Positions 1 through 6,307 of a stretch of 14,509 nt of DNA are shown here, one piece after another. The first letter of the stretch is position 1, and every line of letters starts with the position of its first letter. Origin of the DNA: an uncultured Ruminococcus sp. (GTDB lineage: Bacteria > Bacillota > Clostridia > Oscillospirales > Ruminococcaceae); contig CAMWKY010000019.1 of the NCBI GenBank assembly GCA_947174965.1, positions 1-14,509 of the forward strand, in the 5' to 3' direction. The notes under the pieces are model-generated. The model was not told the origin of the DNA. It ran no database searches and saw only the letters and a list, made by a program, of their open reading frames with translations. The position numbers and the translations under genes were made by a program.

Positions 1-10
1 CAATAGAAGT

Positions 11-49
11 GCTGTAGTATTTTGTACTTATAATCAAAAATACTATAGC
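11..49. repeat. AT-rich imperfect inverted repeat (hairpin)
   Basis: Arms at 11-24 and 35-49 pair over about 14 positions with one G-U wobble and one bulged base, around a 10-base loop. Neither strand has a T-tract right after the stem, so it is not a clear intrinsic terminator. It lies about 200 bases upstream of ppdK and could belong to the end of a gene left of the window. Its function is unknown. Confidence 0.5.
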
Positions 50-165
50 TAAAAATTTCTATGTGAGTATCTCTTTTAATGCAGACAGATACTGAATTTT
101 GTGATTTTTGTGCAAATTGCAATAAAATCAACTCTGAAATTCAGTCTTATTATATATGGTATTTT

Positions 166-194
166 TTGGCAAAGTATGATATAATATATATAAG
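166..194 (+). promoter_or_regulatory. ppdK promoter region (two overlapping candidates)
   Basis: Two readings overlap. TATAAT at 180-185 is preceded by TGA, which makes an extended -10 without a good -35. Alternatively TTGGCA at 166-171 and TATAAG at 189-194 are exactly 17 bases apart. Either gives a leader of roughly 50-65 bases before the ATG at 254. That leader carries a G/C-rich patch (about 195-224) in which GGAC at 202-205 can pair with GTCC at 219-222. The pairing is weak and no known riboswitch was recognised. Confidence 0.6.
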
Positions 195-253
195 TCGGGC
201 GGGACTTGTCCATGTTCTGTCCGGTAAAGTTAAAAAACTGGAGGTATATACCA

Positions 254-2878
254 ATGGCAAACAAATATTGCTACCTTTTTTCAGAAGGTAATGCTACAAT
301 GAGAGAACTTCTCGGCGGTAAGGGTGCTAACCTTGCTGAAATGACAAACATCGGTCTTCCTGTTCCACAGGGCTTCACAATCACAACAGAAGCTTGTACA
401 CAGTATTATGAAGACGGTGGTATTTCAGATGAAATCATGGCTGAAATCGAAGAGTATATCGTAAAAATGGAAGAAATCACAGGTAAAAAGTTCGGCGACA
501 AGGAAAATCCTCTCCTTGTTTCTGTTCGTTCAGGTGCAAGAGCTTCAATGCCTGGTATGATGGATACAATTCTTAATCTTGGTCTTAACGAAACTGTTGT
601 TGAAACAATTGCTGAAAAATCAGGCAACGCTCGCTGGGCTTGGGACTGCTACAGAAGATTCATTCAGATGTATTCTGATGTAGTTATGGAAGTTGGTAAG
701 AAATATTTTGAAGAACTTATCGACAAGATGAAGGAAGAAAAGGGCGTTACTCAGGACGTTGAACTTACAGCAGATGACCTTAAAGAACTCGCTTCACAGT
801 TCAAGGCTGAATATAAGGAAAAAATCGGCGTTGACTTCCCTGCTGACCCTAAGGAACAGCTTATGGGTGCTATCAAAGCTGTATTCCGTTCATGGGATAA
901 CCCAAGAGCTAACGTTTACAGACGTGACAATGATATTCCTTTCTCATGGGGTACTGCTGTAAACGTACAGTCAATGGCATTCGGAAACATGGGCGACGAC
1001 TGCGGTACAGGTGTTGCATTTACTCGTGACCCTGCTACAGGCGAAAAGAAGCTTATGGGTGAGTTCCTCACAAATGCACAGGGCGAAGACGTAGTTGCTG
1101 GTGTTCGTACTCCTATGCCTATCACACAGATGGCTGATACATTCCCAGAGGCTTATGCACAGTTTGTTGAAGTTTGCAAGACTCTTGAAAATCACTATCA
1201 TGATATGCAGGATATGGAATTTACTGTTGAACACGGCAAGCTCTTTATGCTCCAGACAAGAAACGGTAAGAGAACTGCACAGGCTGCACTTAAAATTGCT
1301 TGTGACCTCGTTGATGAGGGCATGAAGACAGAGCAGGAAGCTGTTGCAATGATTGAACCAAGAAACCTCGATACACTTCTCCACCCACAGTTTGATACAA
1401 AGGCTCTTAAGGCTGCAACACCTATGGGCAAGGGTCTTGGTGCATCTCCTGGTGCTGCTTGCGGTAAGGTTGTATTTACTGCTGATGATGCTGTTGAATG
1501 GGCAGAAAAAGGTGAAAAGGTTGTTCTTGTACGTCTTGAAACATCACCTGAAGATATTACAGGTATGAAAGCTGCACAGGGTATTCTCACAGTTCGTGGC
1601 GGTATGACATCACACGCTGCTGTTGTTGCTCGTGGTATGGGTGAATGTTGCGTATCAGGCTGTGGCGACATCAAAATGGACGAAGCTAACAAGAAGTTTG
1701 AACTCGGCGGAAAGACATTCGTTGAGGGTGACTATATCTCAATCGACGGTACAACAGGTAATATCTATGATGGTGTTATTCCTACAGTTGATGCTCAGAT
1801 TGCTGGTGAGTTCGGAAGAATCATGGCTTGGGCTGACAAGTACAGAACACTTAAAGTAAGAACAAACGCTGACACACCTGCTGACGCTAAGAAAGCTCGT
1901 GAACTTGGTGCAGAGGGTATCGGTCTTTGCCGTACAGAGCATATGTTCTTTGACCCTGAAAGAATTGCTGCATTCCGTGAGATGATTTGCTCAGATACAG
2001 TTGAAGAAAGAGAAGCTGCTCTCGCTAAGATTGAACCAATGCAGCAGGCTGACTTCGAAGCTCTCTATGAGGCTCTTGAGGGTAACCCTGTTACAATTAG
2101 ATTCCTTGACCCACCTCTCCACGAATTTGTTCCTACAGAAGAAGATGACATCAAGGCTCTTGCTGAAGCACAGGGCAAATCTGTTGAAACAATCAAGAAC
2201 ATCATTTCAGGACTTCACGAGTTCAACCCGATGATGGGACACAGAGGCTGTCGTCTTGCTGTAACATATCCTGAAATTGCTAAGATGCAGACAAATGCTA
2301 TCATCAAGGCTGCTATCAACGTTAAGAAGAATCACCCAGACTGGACAGTTAAGCCTGAAATCATGATTCCACTCGTTGGCGACCTTAAGGAGTTCAAGTT
2401 TGTAAAGAAAGTTGTTGTTGAAACTGCTGATGCTGTTATCGCTGAAGCTGGTGCTGAACTTGAATACGAAGTTGGTACAATGATTGAAATTCCACGTGCT
2501 GCTCTTACAGCTGATGAAATTGCTGCAAATGCTGACTTCTTCTGCTTCGGTACAAACGACCTCACACAGATGACATACGGCTTCTCACGTGACGACGCTG
2601 GCAAGTTCCTCAATGCTTACTATGACAAGAAGATTTTTGAGAACGACCCATTTGCTAAGCTTGACCAGATTGGTGTTGGTAAGCTTATGGATATGGCTGT
2701 TACAATGGGTAAGGGTGCTAATGACAAGCTCCACTGCGGTATCTGTGGCGAGCATGGCGGTGACCCGACATCTGTTGAATTCTGCCACAAGATTGGTCTT
2801 GACTATGTATCATGCTCACCATTCCGTGTACCGATTGCACGTCTTGCTGCTGCACAGGCTGCAATTGCTAACAAGTAA
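254..2878 (+). CDS. ppdK: Pyruvate, phosphate dikinase
   Basis: This cytoplasmic enzyme interconverts pyruvate + ATP + Pi and PEP + AMP + PPi. In anaerobic clostridia it commonly serves glycolysis or gluconeogenesis at the PEP/pyruvate node. The product is 874 residues, the usual full length of the bacterial enzyme. In order it has an N-terminal ATP-grasp domain (GGKGANLAEM near 21-30, VRSGARASMPGMMDT near 91-105, GTGVAFTRDPATGE near 251-264), a phosphohistidine swivel domain with GGMTSHAAVVARG (catalytic His454, preceded by the regulatory Thr452), and a C-terminal PEP/pyruvate TIM barrel (GLCRTEHMF near 557-565, FGTNDLTQ near 765-772, HCGICGEHGG with Cys831). All key residues are present. 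The ATG at 254 is chosen over an in-frame ATG at 206 because TGGAGG at 239-244 sits 9 bases before it and the protein then starts at the family's normal N-terminus. The gene is monocistronic, with a terminator at 3003-3034. No PPDK regulatory protein gene is nearby. Confidence 0.98.
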   Translation: MANKYCYLFSEGNATMRELLGGKGANLAEMTNIGLPVPQGFTITTEACTQYYEDGGISDEIMAEIEEYIVKMEEITGKKFGDKENPLLVSVRSGARASMPGMMDTILNLGLNETVVETIAEKSGNARWAWDCYRRFIQMYSDVVMEVGKKYFEELIDKMKEEKGVTQDVELTADDLKELASQFKAEYKEKIGVDFPADPKEQLMGAIKAVFRSWDNPRANVYRRDNDIPFSWGTAVNVQSMAFGNMGDDCGTGVAFTRDPATGEKKLMGEFLTNAQGEDVVAGVRTPMPITQMADTFPEAYAQFVEVCKTLENHYHDMQDMEFTVEHGKLFMLQTRNGKRTAQAALKIACDLVDEGMKTEQEAVAMIEPRNLDTLLHPQFDTKALKAATPMGKGLGASPGAACGKVVFTADDAVEWAEKGEKVVLVRLETSPEDITGMKAAQGILTVRGGMTSHAAVVARGMGECCVSGCGDIKMDEANKKFELGGKTFVEGDYISIDGTTGNIYDGVIPTVDAQIAGEFGRIMAWADKYRTLKVRTNADTPADAKKARELGAEGIGLCRTEHMFFDPERIAAFREMICSDTVEEREAALAKIEPMQQADFEALYEALEGNPVTIRFLDPPLHEFVPTEEDDIKALAEAQGKSVETIKNIISGLHEFNPMMGHRGCRLAVTYPEIAKMQTNAIIKAAINVKKNHPDWTVKPEIMIPLVGDLKEFKFVKKVVVETADAVIAEAGAELEYEVGTMIEIPRAALTADEIAANADFFCFGTNDLTQMTYGFSRDDAGKFLNAYYDKKIFENDPFAKLDQIGVGKLMDMAVTMGKGANDKLHCGICGEHGGDPTSVEFCHKIGLDYVSCSPFRVPIARLAAAQAAIANK

Positions 2879-3002
2879 TTTGTAATTACTTCAAAATCAG
2901 CAAATTTGTAAATGATGCAAAACGCTGTTTATATGCTAAAACAAAAAAAGAGTACTCTATTGGCATGATATTGTTAATGTGTATATCTGAATAAAAAATA
3001 AA

Positions 3003-3034
3003 TCCTCACAGTTTCGGCTGTGAGGACTTTTTTT
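3003..3034. terminator. Intrinsic terminator between convergent units
   Basis: A perfect 9-bp stem (TCCTCACAG at 3003-3011 with CTGTGAGGA at 3018-3026) encloses a six-base TTTCGG loop and is followed by seven Ts (3028-3034) on the plus strand. It terminates ppdK. On the minus strand the same hairpin is followed by an ATTTATTTTTTATT run, so it probably also ends the convergent unit whose last stop codon is at 3049. Confidence 0.92.
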
Positions 3035-3048
3035 GCTAATGCAGACAT

Positions 3049-3270
3049 TCATATAAGAAAAGCTATGCTATTTGGTTTATTTGATAAAATATATATGCTA
3101 TGCTCATGACATTTCATATAACTGATATTTCCACTAATTCTTTGCTTTGTGGTATTAAATTTTTGTGCAAATATGCCTATCACAATTCGTGTGTTCTGAC
3201 TACCATTCAATTTAAGATAGTCTTCAATGGTTCTTCTGATATTATAATTCATGTTAATTTTCCTTTTCAT
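3049..3270 (-). CDS. Small winged-helix-like DNA-binding protein
   Basis: This 73-residue basic protein has no annotated family I can name with certainty. The N-terminal half (RRTIEDYLKLNG) looks helical. The middle (VIGIFAQKFNTTKQRISGNI) reads as a helix-turn-helix with a recognition helix rich in T, K, Q and R. The end (IYILSNKPNSIAFL) fits a beta wing. Small proteins of this appearance are familiar from clostridial accessory regions; that is a recollection of the pattern, not a search result. The start at 3270 is supported by AAAGGAG just upstream, inside the end of the preceding gene. Only one base separates that gene's TGA (3274-3272) from this ATG, so the two are translationally coupled. 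An upstream in-frame start near 3393 would overlap the preceding gene heavily and is not favoured. A role as transcriptional regulator or accessory of the neighbour is inferred. Confidence 0.72.
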   Translation of the reverse strand: MKRKINMNYNIRRTIEDYLKLNGSQNTRIVIGIFAQKFNTTKQRISGNISYMKCHEHSIYILSNKPNSIAFLI

Positions 3271-3271
3271 G

Positions 3272-3631
3272 TCAATTCTCCTTTTTATTATAGATATAAG
3301 CTGTTCTACGTTTAATAGTTTTATTGGGAATGTGTCGAATACCAAGTTCAGGGTGTTCTGTAATATAAATATAAAAATTTTTTCCAAGCACACCAGCGTT
3401 TCCTCTATCTATGTTCGCCCATTCTTCAGCAGAATACACATCAGGAACACAAAACTCTTTATTTTCAAAATCACCTGCAAGAACTCTCTTTACAACTTCA
3501 TCTACACAGAAGATTGTTTTTTCAGAAAATAATTTGAATCTTATATACTCCTGTATGCTCATTCTTTCTTTTGCAGCCTCATCTTCCAAACGCTTGCTGT
3601 ACTGCTCATTCAAATCAAATCTGTATGTCAT
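3272..3631 (-). CDS. Ribbon-helix-helix protein with DUF1413-like C-terminal region
   Basis: The product is 119 residues. Residues 1-36 follow the ribbon-helix-helix plan of Arc/MetJ-type repressors and antitoxins: a short strand (TYRFDLN), a charged helix (EQYSKRLEDEAAKER) and a second helix (SIQEYIRFKLF). The C-terminal half, with F-x-V-x-D-x-Y, EEW-x-x-I-x-RG, LGK-x-F and a final Tyr-rich strand, resembles DUF1413 as I remember that family; this assignment is tentative. The start at 3631 is set by GGGGG seven bases upstream. A longer frame from a TTG at 3712 is excluded because that TTG is the -35 box of the promoter and transcription should begin near 3677. It is the first gene of a two-gene unit and is coupled to the winged-helix-like gene. 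It probably autoregulates through the repeat at its start site. It could be an orphan antitoxin-type regulator; no partner toxin is recognisable. Confidence 0.8.
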   Translation of the reverse strand: MTYRFDLNEQYSKRLEDEAAKERMSIQEYIRFKLFSEKTIFCVDEVVKRVLAGDFENKEFCVPDVYSAEEWANIDRGNAGVLGKNFYIYITEHPELGIRHIPNKTIKRRTAYIYNKKEN

Positions 3632-3642
3632 AATATGACCCC

Positions 3643-3683
3643 CATTAATAATTTTATCAACATCGACTGCTGACATTAATAAT
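3643..3683. repeat. Direct repeat CATTAATAAT x2, candidate operator
   Basis: The identical 10-mer CATTAATAAT (plus-strand reading) occurs at 3643-3652 and 3674-3683. The copies are 31 bases apart, about three helical turns. One abuts the -10 box and covers the expected start of transcription. The other lies in the leader just upstream of the ribosome-binding site. Ribbon-helix-helix proteins typically bind short repeated half-sites at their own promoters, so autorepression by the first gene product is a reasonable inference. Confidence 0.5.
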
Positions 3684-3712
3684 ATTATAACATTGTCTGC
3701 TATCGTTGTCAA
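3684..3712 (-). promoter_or_regulatory. Perfect-consensus promoter of the RHH/winged-helix unit
   Basis: Read on the minus strand, TTGACA (3712-3707) and TATAAT (3689-3684) are separated by exactly 17 bases, with TGT just before the -10 (an extended -10). This matches the vegetative sigma consensus at every position. Such an intrinsically strong promoter in front of a small DNA-binding protein gene suggests that it is normally held down by repression. Confidence 0.9.
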
Positions 3713-3821
3713 TACTTTTTTTTAAATTTTTCAAAATTTTTTTGCATATCCTGTTTACAAGGTAAATAATCCAGAAATGAAGCACTCTAATTGCAGAAAA
3801 AGAACTGATTTTTGACAAACT

Positions 3822-3849
3822 AAAAGCCACACAAAAACGTGTGGCTTTT
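3822..3849 (-). terminator. Terminator of the serC-serA operon
   Basis: An 11-bp perfect stem (AAAAGCCACAC at 3822-3832, GTGTGGCTTTT at 3839-3849) with a six-base loop lies 15 bases downstream of the serA stop codon. The T-run after the stem on the minus strand is short and interrupted (TTTTAGTTTG), so termination may be imperfect. The rest of 3632-3821 holds only the RHH promoter region and A/T-rich sequence. Confidence 0.75.
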
Positions 3850-3863
3850 ATATATTTATATAA

Positions 3864-5027
3864 TTACTTATTGATAACTCTTACACGGACAACGCCGTCA
3901 ACAGCATTGATTTTACCCTCAACAGAGCCAGGAACTTCACCTGTAACATCAAGCATTGTATAAGCAAAATCGCCCTTGCTTGCGTTAGCCATATTTTCAA
4001 TATTGATGCCCTCATTGCCTACAGCTGTAGTAATTGAAGCAATTGTTGTAGGTACATTCTTGTGGATTACACAAATCTTTGTGCCTACAGCATTCATTGA
4101 AAGATTAGGATAGTTTACACTGTTTCTGATATTGCCGTTTTCGATATAGTCAATGATTTCTTCAGCAGCCATAACAGCACAATTGTCCTCACTTTCAGGA
4201 GTTGAAGCACCAAGATGAGGAAGAACAATAACATTTTCTTCGCCAAGTACAACATCATCAGCAAAATCAGTTACATATTTAGCAACCTTGCCTGCCTTGA
4301 TAGCAGAAATAACAGCTTCACTGTTGATAAGTTCGCCACGAGCAAGATTGATAAGACGTACACCGTCTTTCATCATGTCAATCTGTTCAGCATCAATTGT
4401 ATTCTTTGTCTGTGCAGTGTATGGCATATGGATTGAGATGTAGTCGCTGTTCTTGTAAATATCATTGATGTCTGTAACAACCTTTACGGACGGCTCAAGG
4501 TGAAGAGCTGCACCAACAGAAAGATAAGGGTCATAGCCGATAACTTTCATTCCGAGAGCATCAGCAGCATTTGCAATTTTACCGCCGATTGCACCAAGTC
4601 CGATAATACCGAGTGTTTTTCCTGCAATTTCAGGACCTGCAAATTTTGATTTACCGCTCTCAACTGTCTTTGGAGCATCTTCCGTGCCTTTAAGTGAAGC
4701 AGCCCATGCAGCAGCCTCTGTAATCTTTCTTGACGAAAGAAGCAATGCACAGATAGCAAGTTCCTTTACAGCATTTGAGTTAGCACCGGGAGTATTGAAT
4801 ACACAAATACCCTCCTGTGCGCATCTTTCAACAGGAATATTGTTTACACCTGCTCCGGCACGTGCAATAGCAATAAGCTTGTCACCAAATGTCATATCGT
4901 GCATTTTTGCACTTCTTACCATGATAGCATCAGGATTTGCACAATCATCAGATACAGCATATTTGCTCTTGTCAAAAATATCTGTACCGATAGCAGAAAT
5001 TTTATTAAGTGTCTGAACGTTAAACAT
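3864..5027 (-). CDS. serA: D-3-phosphoglycerate dehydrogenase with ACT domain
   Basis: It catalyses NAD-dependent oxidation of 3-phosphoglycerate to 3-phosphohydroxypyruvate, the first step of serine synthesis. The product is 387 residues, the short SerA form with a single C-terminal ACT domain (about 317-387). The Rossmann fold carries GLGAIG at 143-148, with D166 after the next strand as the likely NAD-selecting acidic residue. Active-site Arg230 lies in LARGELI and His271 in PHLGAST. The place usually held by the catalytic Glu in an ALDVFExEP-type motif reads VTDFADD, with Asp at the likely equivalent position. A TDF-type motif here is, as I recall, common in firmicute short-form SerA, so this is probably a subfamily trait rather than damage. 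The ACT domain suggests amino-acid (serine) feedback. It is the second gene of the operon, 30 bases after serC. Its own ribosome-binding site is weak (GAAAGAAG), so it may rely on read-through from serC. Confidence 0.95.
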   Translation of the reverse strand: MFNVQTLNKISAIGTDIFDKSKYAVSDDCANPDAIMVRSAKMHDMTFGDKLIAIARAGAGVNNIPVERCAQEGICVFNTPGANSNAVKELAICALLLSSRKITEAAAWAASLKGTEDAPKTVESGKSKFAGPEIAGKTLGIIGLGAIGGKIANAADALGMKVIGYDPYLSVGAALHLEPSVKVVTDINDIYKNSDYISIHMPYTAQTKNTIDAEQIDMMKDGVRLINLARGELINSEAVISAIKAGKVAKYVTDFADDVVLGEENVIVLPHLGASTPESEDNCAVMAAEEIIDYIENGNIRNSVNYPNLSMNAVGTKICVIHKNVPTTIASITTAVGNEGINIENMANASKGDFAYTMLDVTGEVPGSVEGKINAVDGVVRVRVINK

Positions 5028-5057
5028 TTCTATCAGCTTCTTTCTTAAAAATTTTAA

Positions 5058-6140
5058 TTATGAATTTTCTTCCTCAAATTTTTTCATAAACTCAACAAGT
5101 TTTTCAACACCCTCAATAGGCATAGCATTGTATATAGATGCTCTCATACCGCCAACACTTCTATGTCCTTTAAGATTTTCAAAACCTGCTGCTTTTGATT
5201 CCTTTATAAACTTAGCGTCAAGTTCGTCATTTCCTGTAATGAAAGGAACATTCATAAGTGAACGGTCTTTCTTTTCAACAGTACCTTTGAACATCTTGCT
5301 CTGGTCAAGGAAATCATAGAGAATAGCAGCTTTTTTCTCATTATGAGCTTTCATAGCTTCAAGACCACCCATTTTCTTAATCCACTTGAATACCTTGCCA
5401 CAGATATAGATGCCATAACATGGAGGAGTATTATAAAGAGAATCATTGTCAGCCTGTGTTTTCCATTTAAGCATTGTAGGAGTGCCAGCAAGAACATCAT
5501 CACGGATTAAATCTTCACGGATAATTGCAATAACAACACCGGCAGGACCGACATTTTTCTGAACACCGCCATAAATTACGCCATACTTTGTAACGTCAAC
5601 AGGCTCTGAAAGGAAACAAGAAGAAACATCAGCAACTAAATCCTTGCCCTTTGTGTTCGGAAGTTCCCAGAACTTTGTGCCGTAGATTGTATTATTCTCG
5701 CAGATATATACATAATCTGCATCTTCAGGAATATCAAGGTCTGAACAATCAGGAATATAAGAGAAAGTTTTGTCAGCAGATGAAGCAACTGCAACAGCTT
5801 CACCATACATCTGTGCTTCCTGATATGCTTTCTTTGCCCACTGTCCTGTAATTATGTAAGCAGCCTTCTTATTTTTCATAAGATTCATAGGAACAGCCGC
5901 AAACTGCTGTGACGCACCACCCTGAAGGAAAAGAACCTTGTAATTATCAGGAATATTCATAAGGTCACGCAAATCCTGTTCTGCTTCTTTAATGATGTTA
6001 TCATAAACTTTTGAACGGTGGGACATCTCCATAACGGACATTCCACAGCCCTTGTAATCCAACATTTCTTCAGCTGCTTCTCTAAGAACTTCTTCAGGAA
6101 GAACAGCAGGACCTGCACTGAAATTGTAAACTCTGCTCAT
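5058..6140 (-). CDS. serC: Phosphoserine aminotransferase
   Basis: This PLP enzyme transfers the amino group of glutamate to 3-phosphohydroxypyruvate, giving phosphoserine, the second step of serine synthesis; SerC enzymes can also act in pyridoxal phosphate synthesis. The product is 360 residues, normal for the family. Visible landmarks are the N-terminal YNFSAGPAVLPEEVL, the phosphate/PLP loop GGASQQF (74-80), Asp171 in ADVSS for the pyridine nitrogen, and Lys195 in GGVQKNVGPAG as the Schiff-base lysine. The start at 6140 is chosen over an in-frame ATG at 6164 because ACGGAGG lies just upstream and SRVYNFSAGP is the standard N-terminus. It is first in the serC-serA operon. No phosphoserine phosphatase gene is present in the window. 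Confidence 0.97.
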   Translation of the reverse strand: MSRVYNFSAGPAVLPEEVLREAAEEMLDYKGCGMSVMEMSHRSKVYDNIIKEAEQDLRDLMNIPDNYKVLFLQGGASQQFAAVPMNLMKNKKAAYIITGQWAKKAYQEAQMYGEAVAVASSADKTFSYIPDCSDLDIPEDADYVYICENNTIYGTKFWELPNTKGKDLVADVSSCFLSEPVDVTKYGVIYGGVQKNVGPAGVVIAIIREDLIRDDVLAGTPTMLKWKTQADNDSLYNTPPCYGIYICGKVFKWIKKMGGLEAMKAHNEKKAAILYDFLDQSKMFKGTVEKKDRSLMNVPFITGNDELDAKFIKESKAAGFENLKGHRSVGGMRASIYNAMPIEGVEKLVEFMKKFEEENS

Positions 6141-6196
6141 TTTAAAAAACCTCCGTAAAAACATATATAAATTGTCAGCATAAGCTACATATCTAT

Positions 6197-6225
6197 ATTA
6201 TACTATCATTGACAAAATAAGTCAA
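6197..6225 (-). promoter_or_regulatory. serC-serA promoter
   Basis: On the minus strand TTGACT (6225-6220) and TATAAT (6202-6197) are 17 bases apart. Transcription should start near 6190, giving a leader of about 50 bases before the serC ATG. That is too short for a T-box or other large riboswitch, so control by an attenuator of that type is unlikely. Confidence 0.88.
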
Positions 6226-6226
6226 T
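6208..6226. promoter_or_regulatory. Palindrome over the serC -35 box
   Basis: ATTGAC (6208-6213) and GTCAAT (6221-6226) form a perfect 6-bp inverted repeat with a 7-base spacer. One arm contains most of the -35 hexamer, so a protein bound here would block RNA polymerase. No regulator can be named. Part of the symmetry may be chance, because an arm coincides with a consensus -35. Confidence 0.35.
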
Positions 6227-6277
6227 ATCTATCTTGAATTTTTTTATAAATTAATAAAATTGTTTCATCTGGTAAAC

Positions 6278-6306
6278 AAAAACGGCAGAAAATCCACCGT
6301 TTCTGC
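6278..6306 (-). terminator. metG terminator
   Basis: Immediately after the metG stop codon the minus strand can fold GCAGAAA (6306-6300) with TTTCTGC (6291-6285), followed by CG and five Ts (6282-6278). An alternative pairing of AAACGG with CCGTTT nearer the T-run is also possible. Either would separate metG from the downstream serC promoter. Confidence 0.7.
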
Positions 6307-6307
6307 T

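Noticed and set aside
206..253. In-frame upstream ATG extending PPDK by 16 residues
   Set aside because: The extension is not family-like and runs through the leader. The ATG at 254 has a proper ribosome-binding site and gives the standard 874-residue enzyme.
1198..1692. Minus-strand open frame of 164 codons inside ppdK
   Set aside because: It lies opposite highly conserved PPDK coding sequence around the catalytic His, has no recognisable motifs, and is a shadow of the real gene.
2950..2957. Palindrome GAGTACTC downstream of ppdK
   Set aside because: It is only 8 bases, with no hairpin loop and no conserved context visible, and is most likely chance.
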